Source: an uncultured Clostridia bacterium
GTDB lineage: Bacteria > Bacillota > Clostridia > Oscillospirales > Ruminococcaceae
Direction of reading: 5' to 3'
NCBI GenBank assembly: GCA_947389015.1
Contig: CANDVA010000002.1
Location: 62,001 to 126,000, forward strand
Length of the DNA: 64,000 nucleotides
The position numbers were made by a program, and so were the translations under genes. A model generated the notes under the pieces. The model had not been told where the DNA came from. It saw only the letters and a program-made list of their open reading frames with translations, and searched no databases. How positions within the stretch are numbered: position 1 is the stretch's first letter; the number at the start of each line of letters is the position of its first letter. Shown piece by piece: positions 29,780-37,550 of the stretch.

Positions 29780-29811
29780 ATTCCCCCCGAATGCTCGGGG
29801 GGAATTTTTAT
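29780..29811 (+). terminator. Terminator of nifJ
   Basis: attccccccga-atgc-tcggggggaattttta. Confidence 0.85.
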
Positions 29812-29831
29812 GGTTTTACATAACGCTCAAC

Positions 29832-30458
29832 TTAATCGGCAGGGCAGCCGCGCTCTTTAAGTATCTCGGCTGCCTGTCCGCGGGGCACGAAGTAGAACTC
29901 CTGCATCATATTGTAGGTATGCGCTTCGTCTCCGTTGCTCACTATCTGTACATATTCGTATTCATCTTTAAGGAAATTGGAGCAGTCAAAAGTACCGATC
30001 CCTTGCTCGCCTTTGACCTCATACATCACGATCTTATTGTTGATACCGACGTGAAACTCGTTCCCCGCTTCGTCAACTATCATATATCTGCCCCATTTGT
30101 CGGGATATTCGGGATTGGGGACGACCTTGATATCGCCTACAGCCGCCTCACCCTCCTCTTCGCCGAGAGCATAATCGGGAACATCAATGACATACACTGC
30201 GATATCATTTCCCAAGCCGTCCTTGTATTCGCTGTAATACGGCTCGACTGCCATATTGTTTACGGTGAACCTTGCGGGTGATTTCAGAAGGGCTCCCGCG
30301 GTCACGGTTATTGTTGAACACAGGGCAATGGCTGCCGCTGCTACCAGAAACGGTTTTCCGCACTTCGGGCGCTTGTGATTTTTCTCGGATACCGCATTAG
30401 CGGCAATGTTGTCGTTGATATTGCTCATAGCTTCAAACAACGGATTTATCTTATTCAT
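29832..30458 (-). CDS. Single-TM sigma-factor partner (putative anti-sigma/co-sensor), module 1
   Basis: MNKINPLFEAMSNINDNIAANAV...FLVAAAAIALCSTITVTAGALL plus extracellular domain; start overlaps the sigma gene stop. Confidence 0.7.
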   Translation of the reverse strand: MNKINPLFEAMSNINDNIAANAVSEKNHKRPKCGKPFLVAAAAIALCSTITVTAGALLKSPARFTVNNMAVEPYYSEYKDGLGNDIAVYVIDVPDYALGEEEGEAAVGDIKVVPNPEYPDKWGRYMIVDEAGNEFHVGINNKIVMYEVKGEQGIGTFDCSNFLKDEYEYVQIVSNGDEAHTYNMMQEFYFVPRGQAAEILKERGCPAD

Positions 30459-31002
30459 AGAACAATCCCCTTTCATCCAAAAATTTCTTGAGCGAGCCGC
30501 GCAGTCTCGCTAACGCGGTCGTTGCGGCTGTCGGCGTAATGGAGCAGGCTTTCGCCGCATCCTTTGCCGACCGCATATAAAAGTAACGGAGGGTGAACAG
30601 CTTCTGCTGACGTTCGTCGAGCGACTTCAGCCATTCGTTCAGCGCCTCGGACAGCTCCGCCTTTTCCTCCTCATCCTCGGTCGAGTACCCCGACGGCAGG
30701 CACTCGTCAAGCTCCGTCAGCAGCTCGTTATTCCGTATCGCGGCGGTATTGTAGCGAAGTCTGTCAATAGTTCGGCGGCGCGCTATCTTGCATACGTACG
30801 CGGTGAGATTTTCGGGACGGTCGGGAGGGATCCTCTCCCAGACGGCGAGCAGAGTATCGTTCGCACATTCCTCCGCGTCCTCGGACGAGCGCAGAAAGCC
30901 GCGGCATACCTTCAGGATAAGACGGTAATATTTCGCTTTCAATTCCGCAAGCCCGCTCTGATCGCGGTTCGTCAGCAGCTCTGTGATCTTTTCGTCCTCC
31001 AA
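30451..31002 (-). CDS. ECF-type sigma-70 family factor, module 1 (TTG start)
   Basis: ILKVCRGFLRSSEDAEECANDTLLAVWERIP; region 4 FTLRYFYMRSAKDAAKACSITPTAATTALARLRGSLKKFL. Confidence 0.9.
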   Translation of the reverse strand: MEDEKITELLTNRDQSGLAELKAKYYRLILKVCRGFLRSSEDAEECANDTLLAVWERIPPDRPENLTAYVCKIARRRTIDRLRYNTAAIRNNELLTELDECLPSGYSTEDEEEKAELSEALNEWLKSLDERQQKLFTLRYFYMRSAKDAAKACSITPTAATTALARLRGSLKKFLDERGLFYE

Positions 31003-31021
31003 GTCATCACCCCCTCTGTTT

Positions 31022-31053
31022 ATATAGTCGAAAGGAGAACGGGGTTTGTCACA
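31022..31053 (-). promoter_or_regulatory. Putative ECF promoter TGTGAC-N18-GACTATAT, module 1
   Basis: Same two boxes and 18-nt spacer as at 32463-32494. Confidence 0.6.
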
Positions 31054-31114
31054 CCCCGCAGGAAAATTTCACGAAAAAACTCCCCGCAAAGGGCGCGGAG
31101 AGTTAAGTTATTAT

Positions 31115-31900
31115 TTAGAGAACGCCGAGGTCGGCGAGAACCTCTTTCATCTGTTCCATATTCATACTATGCGACATTGAACTTATCCGATAAATTATAC
31201 CGTCATAGGTAAAATCAGCCTTACTGTGACTGCAGCCGTCTTCCATATGCTGCTCCAGAAGCAGACACATAGAACCGTCGTTCAAGGGTAATATTTCCTT
31301 GTCAACAGTTTCGTCGGCTTCGTGAGCTACTATCGGATCAAAATCGTCAATGGAAACAATGCAGCTGAAACGCAATACGAGACCGCTCTTTTTGTGAGTA
31401 AGCTGATAATCGAAGTCCAGCCAGTCACATTGACCATCATAGTACCCCAGAGAGGTTACAAAAATTTTGCATGGCTGTTCTATGAAATTATCGTTTCCGA
31501 GCGTTATCGGCTCGGCGTTGAAGGGCTTTAAAATATCGCTCGGCAATGCTTCCTCAAAGCAAGCGGAATAGATACTGTCTTCGTCGCCAACCTCGGCGCC
31601 CATTTCAAGCAGCTCGTCCTTCGTGAGTATATTCAGGTTCTTCCTGTCGGTTATGTTGTAGGAAAATTGCCACTCTTCATTAACATTCACGCCCTTAGTA
31701 TCGGGTGGAGTAATCACACGAAAATCAAATCCCGTGGGCGGCGCGGCAACCGCGACGACAGCGGAGGAAAGCGTCAAACAAGCGGCAGCCGCTACCAAGG
31801 CGTATTTTATCGTTTTAATGCGCTTTACTCGCTTGGGCTTAACAATATATCGCGCGTCGATATCATTAAGTGCTAAAACTATTGGATTGATCTCTTTCAT
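31115..31900 (-). CDS. Single-TM sigma-factor partner (putative anti-sigma/co-sensor), module 2
   Basis: MKEINPIVLALNDIDARYI...YALVAAAACLTLSSAVVAVAA; shares N-terminal M(N/K)xINP signature with module 1; ATGA overlap with sigma gene. Confidence 0.7.
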   Translation of the reverse strand: MKEINPIVLALNDIDARYIVKPKRVKRIKTIKYALVAAAACLTLSSAVVAVAAPPTGFDFRVITPPDTKGVNVNEEWQFSYNITDRKNLNILTKDELLEMGAEVGDEDSIYSACFEEALPSDILKPFNAEPITLGNDNFIEQPCKIFVTSLGYYDGQCDWLDFDYQLTHKKSGLVLRFSCIVSIDDFDPIVAHEADETVDKEILPLNDGSMCLLLEQHMEDGCSHSKADFTYDGIIYRISSMSHSMNMEQMKEVLADLGVL

Positions 31901-32445
31901 AAAAATAACTTCCTTTCCGTAAGATATTCTTTCAGCCCCTCGCGCAGTCTCATCAGCGCGGTAGTGGCGGCGGTCACGCTCATTGAGCACTCCCGCGCGG
32001 TTTCCTTTACCGAAAGCATATAAAAGTACCTCGCGATGAACAATTGGCGCTTTTTCTCGTGGAGCGTACCAAGCCAGTCGTTCAGCGCAGCGGTAAGCTC
32101 CGCTTTTTCCGCCGCGTCCTCGACGGAGTACCCCGACGGTATGCACTCGTCAAGCTCCGTGAGCAGGTCGGCGCTGCGCATAGCGGCTTTGTTGTAGTGA
32201 AAGCGGTTTATCGCTTTTCGCCGCGCGATACGGCAGATATACGCTTTCAGATCGTCGGGGCTTTCGGGGAGCGTGCTGTTCCATACCGCGAGCAGGGTAT
32301 CGTTGGCACATTCCTCCGCGTCCTCGGGCGAGCGGAGAATTCCGCGGCACACCTTAAGTATCAGACGGTTGTACTTGAGTTTAAGCTCAGACAGACCCGT
32401 CTGATCGCGTCTTGCCAGCAGCTCAGTTATTTTTACGTCTTCCAA
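31897..32445 (-). CDS. ECF-type sigma-70 family factor, module 2 (TTG start after AGGAGGTG)
   Basis: ILKVCRGILRSPEDAEECANDTLLAVWNSTLP; FIARYFYMLSVKETARECSMSVTAATTALMRLREGL. Confidence 0.88.
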   Translation of the reverse strand: MEDVKITELLARRDQTGLSELKLKYNRLILKVCRGILRSPEDAEECANDTLLAVWNSTLPESPDDLKAYICRIARRKAINRFHYNKAAMRSADLLTELDECIPSGYSVEDAAEKAELTAALNDWLGTLHEKKRQLFIARYFYMLSVKETARECSMSVTAATTALMRLREGLKEYLTERKLFL

Positions 32446-32462
32446 ATTATCACCTCCTGTTA

Positions 32463-32494
32463 ATATAGTCAGCAGAGAAGTATAATTCGTCACA
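32463..32494 (-). promoter_or_regulatory. Putative ECF promoter TGTGAC-N18-GACTATAT, module 2
   Basis: Reverse complement TGTGAC gaattatacttctctgct GACTATAT. Confidence 0.6.
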
Positions 32495-32585
32495 TTTTTT
32501 GACTTTTTTGAAACCTTTTTTATAATTGTTTGGTATTATATACGGAACAGCTTTCCGAAACAACATTATAAAGGAGTAACACAAA

Positions 32586-33560
32586 ATGAAAAAATATTCG
32601 GCAATTTTTCTGGCGGCGGCAATACTTATGACAGGATGCGCGGAAAACCAAAATTCTTCGGGTGAGATTTCTTCGGTTTTGTCAGACAGTACTTCGTCAA
32701 GTTCGACAAACAGCACCGAGGTCAAGCAGGACAGCTCCTTCGGCGTTTCCGACGAAAGCAGCGCCGAACCGCTGCCGTTCCCGCTTTTTGGCGCGGACAA
32801 CGTTCAGATAACGTTCGGCGACGTTACGGAAATGCTCGACAAGGAGGGCAATACGCTCACAAAAGAGACGTTGGAGGACACCAAATGGTACGATATTATC
32901 TGCGGCGGCTTCGCGTACCTCGCCGAGCCTACGATCAGCCTTAACAGCGTCGACGACGCGGAGCTGTACGATACCGAGACGCTGCTTTTCGGCGGAGCGC
33001 CCGAATATACCGATACCGAGTACAAGCGCTTCAAGAACGGCGATAAATTCGGCGAACTAACGGTGAAGAGCGCCGAAACAACGTTCTCGCGTATCGGCTA
33101 CGAGGAAAAGGACGGCGTTCTCACCACCGAGCAGATAAGGGCGGAGGGTATGTGCTTCGCGGGAATGCTGCGCGGATGCAGCGCGGAATTTGACGGCACG
33201 GTCACGATGACGGGCTATATGCGAGTCTGCGTGAGCGAGTACGGCGTCGAGGAGGGCGAGGTGCTGTTCGTTCCCGACAAGGACAGCCTTGTGCTGCCCG
33301 TGATGAATTTCCACGTCGACCGCGATACCGATACGTTTAATACCGCGGTGTGGCAGTGGCCCGTCAAGGACTTCGCCTACGCGACGGAGTATCCGACGAT
33401 ACGTCTCGGCAATATCAACAAAGGCGTTGATATCAGCGGAATTCCCGCCGACGGCACGTCGACTAAAGTCAGTGTTACAGTCACTAACATCTCAATGTTC
33501 TGCGATACACATATGAGCAGCTTTATTGACGGTGAGATAGTTTCCGTTGAGGCTTTGTAA
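32586..33560 (+). CDS. Ser-rich lipoprotein (paralogue of 16885-17934)
   Basis: Lipobox AAAILMTGC; GTVTMTGYMRVCVSEYGVEEGEVLFVPD...LPVMNFHVD. Confidence 0.8.
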   Translation: MKKYSAIFLAAAILMTGCAENQNSSGEISSVLSDSTSSSSTNSTEVKQDSSFGVSDESSAEPLPFPLFGADNVQITFGDVTEMLDKEGNTLTKETLEDTKWYDIICGGFAYLAEPTISLNSVDDAELYDTETLLFGGAPEYTDTEYKRFKNGDKFGELTVKSAETTFSRIGYEEKDGVLTTEQIRAEGMCFAGMLRGCSAEFDGTVTMTGYMRVCVSEYGVEEGEVLFVPDKDSLVLPVMNFHVDRDTDTFNTAVWQWPVKDFAYATEYPTIRLGNINKGVDISGIPADGTSTKVSVTVTNISMFCDTHMSSFIDGEIVSVEAL

Positions 33561-33567
33561 AGATTAT

Positions 33568-33598
33568 GCCGCCCTTAAGTTTAAGGGCGGCACTTTTG
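33568..33598. terminator. Bidirectional terminator
   Basis: gccgccctta-agtt-taagggcggc between convergent genes. Confidence 0.75.
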
Positions 33599-35053
33599 TC
33601 AATCAGCGGGCTTGATAAGCTCGGCAATAAAATCCGGATCTCTGAACGCGCAGGCTTCGCGGTCGTATTCGTCTCCCGAGGTGTCCCATAATATGGGACA
33701 CGCGCCAATCGCGTATATCCGCGAGGATACGTCAAGCAGATAGCTCTCGATAGTATCGCGGGTCTTGTTTTTGCCGAAACAGCCGTATTCCCCGACGATA
33801 ACGGGGATTCCGTTGTCAATAAAGCGGGTCTTGAGCAGGGCGATCCTTTTTTCGAGGTCGGCAATGTCGGCGGCGCTGCCCCATGTGGTCTTGGCTTTCC
33901 CCCATTCCGTGTCCTCCTCGATTATCGTCAGCGTTGACGGTTCGTAATAGTGAACGCTTACGGCAAGTCTGTTTGCGGGGTCGTTCGGGAGTTGGAAAAG
34001 CTCGTCGCAGGTAAGCTCAACATTAGTGTTGTAACCCGAAATAAGCAGATGACGGCGCGGATTATTGCCGCCCGAGCCGCGTACCGTATCGACAAACGCT
34101 TGATTTACATCGTTCACCAGACGATATGAAGACTTTTTATCGTCGCTGTTGGAGCCGCTCCACTGATTCCAAACGGAGTTCCAGCCCAGTTCCTCGTTCT
34201 GCGCCTCGAAGATCAGACGCTCGCCGTAGTCCTTGAACGCCTCTGCAATCTGCGTCCACATTATGGTAAAGCGCCGCATGCTTTCCCCCTCGTTCTCGGG
34301 GAAAACATTCACCCATCCGCCGTCGTAGTGGATATTGATTATTGCAAACATTCCCGTGTCGAGCGTCCATTCGACCACTTCTTTTACGCGTGTAATGTAG
34401 TCGGGACTGATAGTGTAGCTGCCGTCGGTGCTCATAAGATTTGACCATGCTACGGGAATACGGAGCACCCCAAATCCCGCGTCGGCGTAGCCGTTTATCA
34501 TTTCGCGGGTAATGACGGGGCTGCCCCACGCTGTCTCGTATTTTGATACCTGCGTTGAGTTTATCCAGTCGCCGCAAGATTCGAGCGTGTTACCGAGGTT
34601 TATACCATAGCCCATTTTCCCGACGATCTCCAATGTGCCGAGATCGTCGATATTTTCATCGTTACGGGACTCGGAGCTTGATACGGGAAACGCGCTTGAT
34701 GTGCTTGACGTACTTGAAGTACTTAACGAGCTTTCTGACGACGACGTTTCGTTTGCGGAAACGGATTCGGTGCTGGCGGCAGTGGTTGACGAGGTCTCGG
34801 TGCTTGTCTCGGACGAGCTTTCCGTGCTTGATGATAACGATGTTGAACTTGAGGTTGATGTTGTTGAAGATGGCGAGCCTGATGAACTTGACAAGCTCGA
34901 AAAGCTTGATGTTGACGAAATTGAACTTGATGAACTTGTGCCGGACGAGCTTGACGAACTATCGGAAACCGCACCGGATATTTCGTTGTTGCTTTGACAG
35001 CCGCAAATAGTAAGCATAAGGGCTGCGGAGAGCGCCGCGATAATTTTTTTCAT
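33599..35053 (-). CDS. Lipoprotein glycoside hydrolase family 5 (endoglucanase-like)
   Basis: Lipobox LMLTICGC, Ser/Thr linker, GINLGNTLESCGD, RIPVAWSNL, INIHYDGGW, FEAQNEE, PVIVGEYGCFGK. Confidence 0.93.
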   Translation of the reverse strand: MKKIIAALSAALMLTICGCQSNNEISGAVSDSSSSSSGTSSSSSISSTSSFSSLSSSSGSPSSTTSTSSSTSLSSSTESSSETSTETSSTTAASTESVSANETSSSESSLSTSSTSSTSSAFPVSSSESRNDENIDDLGTLEIVGKMGYGINLGNTLESCGDWINSTQVSKYETAWGSPVITREMINGYADAGFGVLRIPVAWSNLMSTDGSYTISPDYITRVKEVVEWTLDTGMFAIINIHYDGGWVNVFPENEGESMRRFTIMWTQIAEAFKDYGERLIFEAQNEELGWNSVWNQWSGSNSDDKKSSYRLVNDVNQAFVDTVRGSGGNNPRRHLLISGYNTNVELTCDELFQLPNDPANRLAVSVHYYEPSTLTIIEEDTEWGKAKTTWGSAADIADLEKRIALLKTRFIDNGIPVIVGEYGCFGKNKTRDTIESYLLDVSSRIYAIGACPILWDTSGDEYDREACAFRDPDFIAELIKPAD

Positions 35054-35100
35054 AATGTTCCTCCTTACGGATAATACCGTGTTAAAATATTTTGTTAATA

Positions 35101-35440
35101 TCAAAGCAGCCTGACATTAACGAGCTCCGCCTCCGACGTTGAGCCGCAGGTTAACGTAAAGTAATATGCGAGCCTGATATTTTTCAGCGTGACCCTTGCT
35201 CTGACCGAGGTGTTGCTGCTCAAAGGATCGTCAAGCGGCTTGGGGAGATAGTATTCCGTGCCGTCGCAGACGATATCGCCGCTTTCGCAATTTATTATTT
35301 CGCAAACAGTCTATGGGTCGTAAACGAACGGTACATAGTCGCTTTGAACGGTGTCGGGAATGAATATAAACTTTTCTTCAAAGTCTGTGTAAGCGTAGCC
35401 ATATAATGTAATATGCAAATACTTTTTTCGTAATGTTCCT
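35101..35440 (-). pseudogene. Truncated third member of Ser-rich lipoprotein family with internal TAG (35311-35313)
   Basis: Reverse translation LHITLYGYAYTDFEEKFIFIPDTVQSDYVPFVYDP*TVCEIINCESGDIVCDGTEYYLPKPLDD...; N-terminus absent. Confidence 0.65.
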
Positions 35441-35441
35441 C

Positions 35442-35993
35442 TCACAGCGCATAGCGCATAAATTCAATGCTTTCGGCGTTGTCAAGCGTATTCCAGACGA
35501 AAACTCCGTTCTCGTATATCATATATGAATGCGGGGTATTCTCCTTTGGAAGCGCAACCGAACCGCAATTCAGGCAGTGTATACCGCCGGCAAGCTCCGA
35601 CTTGGGGATATGCGTGTGTCCGTTTATCAGCGCCGCGCCCCTGCCAAGCGGCGGGAGCGTCCGCGGATTGAAATTGTGACCGTGCGAGAGGAAAAGCTCA
35701 AGTTCGTCAACGAATATCGTTGCGCTGTCCTGCAAAACGGGAAATTCCAGAACCATCTGATCCACCTCGGTATCACAGTTTCCGCGAACGCACAGCAGCT
35801 CGTTTTTTAGCGGGTTTAGCAGCTTTATGACCTTCTTCGGCGCGTAATCCTCGGGGAGATCGTTGCGCGGTCCGTGATAGAGAATATCTCCGAGCAGACA
35901 CAGCTTTCGCGGATTTTCCCGTTCATATGCCGCAAGCATTTTTTCACACCACAGCGCCGACCCGTGGATATCGGACGCGAACATTAACTTCAT
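35442..35993 (-). CDS. YfcE/MJ0936-type metallophosphoesterase
   Basis: MKLMFASDIHGSALWCEKML, LGDILYHGPRND, VRGNCDTEVDQ, LSHGHNFNP, NGHTHIPK. Confidence 0.93.
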   Translation of the reverse strand: MKLMFASDIHGSALWCEKMLAAYERENPRKLCLLGDILYHGPRNDLPEDYAPKKVIKLLNPLKNELLCVRGNCDTEVDQMVLEFPVLQDSATIFVDELELFLSHGHNFNPRTLPPLGRGAALINGHTHIPKSELAGGIHCLNCGSVALPKENTPHSYMIYENGVFVWNTLDNAESIEFMRYAL

Positions 35994-36005
35994 GAAATTC
36001 TCCTT

Positions 36006-36329
36006 TCAGACGAACAGCCGCATTATAAGCTCGGTAAGGAACACCCCTCCGCAGGCGCAGACGGCGACCGTGAGCAGTCCGCGCTCAAAAAACGCCAGCA
36101 CCGCCGCGACAAGAAATCCCGCCGCCGCGCTTATCACGCTGTTGGAACTGTAAAATACCGCGGGAATGGTCATTGCCGCCAAGACCGCATACGGAACGTA
36201 ATACAGAAAGTCAAGAACGAACCGCGATTTTATTTTCTTGCGGAAAAGGCTGAGCGGCAGCATTCTGATAAGGTATGTCACCAGAGCCATTACCGCTACG
36301 CTCGTAAATAAGTATAATGCGTCACTCAT
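36006..36329 (-). CDS. azlD: Branched-chain amino acid exporter small subunit AzlD
   Basis: VMALVTYLIRMLPLSLFRKKIKSRFVLDFLYYVPYAVLAAMTIP. Confidence 0.9.
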   Translation of the reverse strand: MSDALYLFTSVAVMALVTYLIRMLPLSLFRKKIKSRFVLDFLYYVPYAVLAAMTIPAVFYSSNSVISAAAGFLVAAVLAFFERGLLTVAVCACGGVFLTELIMRLFV

Positions 36330-37035
36330 TGTCCGCCGCCTCCTTTCCGCGGGGGAACAGCAGCGCCCCGAGCGCGGCGGCAATAATTGTGCAAATGATT
36401 ATCGAAATTCCGCTTGAAATAAAATCGAGAGCGGGCAAGTAATAGATGAACCAACTCAACGCCGCCGCCGTTATTACAACGCTCATCACTCCAAGGCTCT
36501 TTTTGGACGGTGGAATGAAGATCGCAATAAACATACCGTATATCGCTATTCCGAGCGCCGATTTTATCACATCGGGGAGTATCGCGCCGAGGAACGCGCC
36601 GACCGCCGTACCGCCCGACCAGAACAGATACGGGAGCGTCATAAGTCCGTACATATACCGCGCGGGGATATCTCCGCTCTTTCCCGACGCGACCGCAAAC
36701 ACCTCGTCGGTCACACAGAACGACGTTATTATACGGTGGGACAGGCTGTATTTCGCGTCGAGCTTCTGCGACAGCGACAGGCTCATGAGCGCGTACCGAA
36801 TATTGATTATCAATTGAGCGAGCGCCATTTCCGCGAAGCCCCCGTGAGCGGCTATTATTCCGATACCCGCTACCTGCCCCGCGCTTGTCACGTTGGTGAG
36901 CGAGATAAGTATCGCGGTGATAGGGGGGATTCCCATATTGACGGCGGTTATACCGAATGTAAACGAGACCGATAGGTATCCGAGCGCTATCGGTATGCCG
37001 TCCCTAAGTCCCGTTTTGAAGTTAAGTTCTTTCAT
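36322..37035 (-). CDS. azlC: Branched-chain amino acid exporter large subunit AzlC
   Basis: GLRDGIPIALGYLSVSFTFGI..., overlapping azlD. Confidence 0.92.
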   Translation of the reverse strand: MKELNFKTGLRDGIPIALGYLSVSFTFGITAVNMGIPPITAILISLTNVTSAGQVAGIGIIAAHGGFAEMALAQLIINIRYALMSLSLSQKLDAKYSLSHRIITSFCVTDEVFAVASGKSGDIPARYMYGLMTLPYLFWSGGTAVGAFLGAILPDVIKSALGIAIYGMFIAIFIPPSKKSLGVMSVVITAAALSWFIYYLPALDFISSGISIIICTIIAAALGALLFPRGKEAADNE

Positions 37036-37123
37036 TTTATCTCTCTTTTCGTTATGTTTTGCACAAGGTTTATTTTAGCACATTTACGGGGTTTTTTCAA
37101 GGGGATTTTTTGTTTTTTGAGGT

Positions 37124-37412
37124 AAATCAGAATTTATCCTAGCAAAGAGTTGTTTGTGTCGCTGATTAGTTTTTTCTGCCACCGGCAGAAAAAAGTGATT
37201 TATCGGCGATTTTGCCTGTTGGCAAAATCACCGATTTGGGGAAAAACTCTTGTTTTTCCCCAAGCCCTTTTAGCGCTTTTTTTGCCGCTTTGCGGCGTTT
37301 CGGGCTCCGCCCGAACCCGGCAAGGGCTCTGCCCTTGCATCCCGCTAAAGGGACCAGTCCCTTTGGAATCCCGATTTTTTGGTCATAGAGTTTATGCGCT
37401 AAATTCTGATTT
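37124..37412. repeat. MITE-like hairpin-chain repeat (copy B) with 13-bp perfect terminal inverted repeats
   Basis: aaatcagaattta at 37124-37136 and taaattctgattt at 37400-37412; internal short hairpins. Confidence 0.8.
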
Positions 37413-37487
37413 GCCGCAACAAGCTTTCTTTTGCGCCTACAAAAGTAAGTCGTTTTTTAATATCTCTCCAAAATTTTACAATACCCC

Positions 37488-37516
37488 TTGTAATTTCCGC
37501 GAGAATATGATACAAT
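37488..37516 (+). promoter_or_regulatory. Promoter of uvrC operon: TTGTAA-17-TACAAT
   Basis: ttgtaa tttccgcgagaatatga tacaat. Confidence 0.6.
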
Positions 37517-37550
37517 ATAAAGTGTACCATCTGAAAGGGGATAGACCGCC

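Noticed and set aside
34635-34997. 120-aa acidic plus-strand ORF over the GH5 linker
   Set aside because: Antisense of the Ser/Thr-rich linker (TCx/ACx repeats read as Asp/Glu/Leu); artefact.
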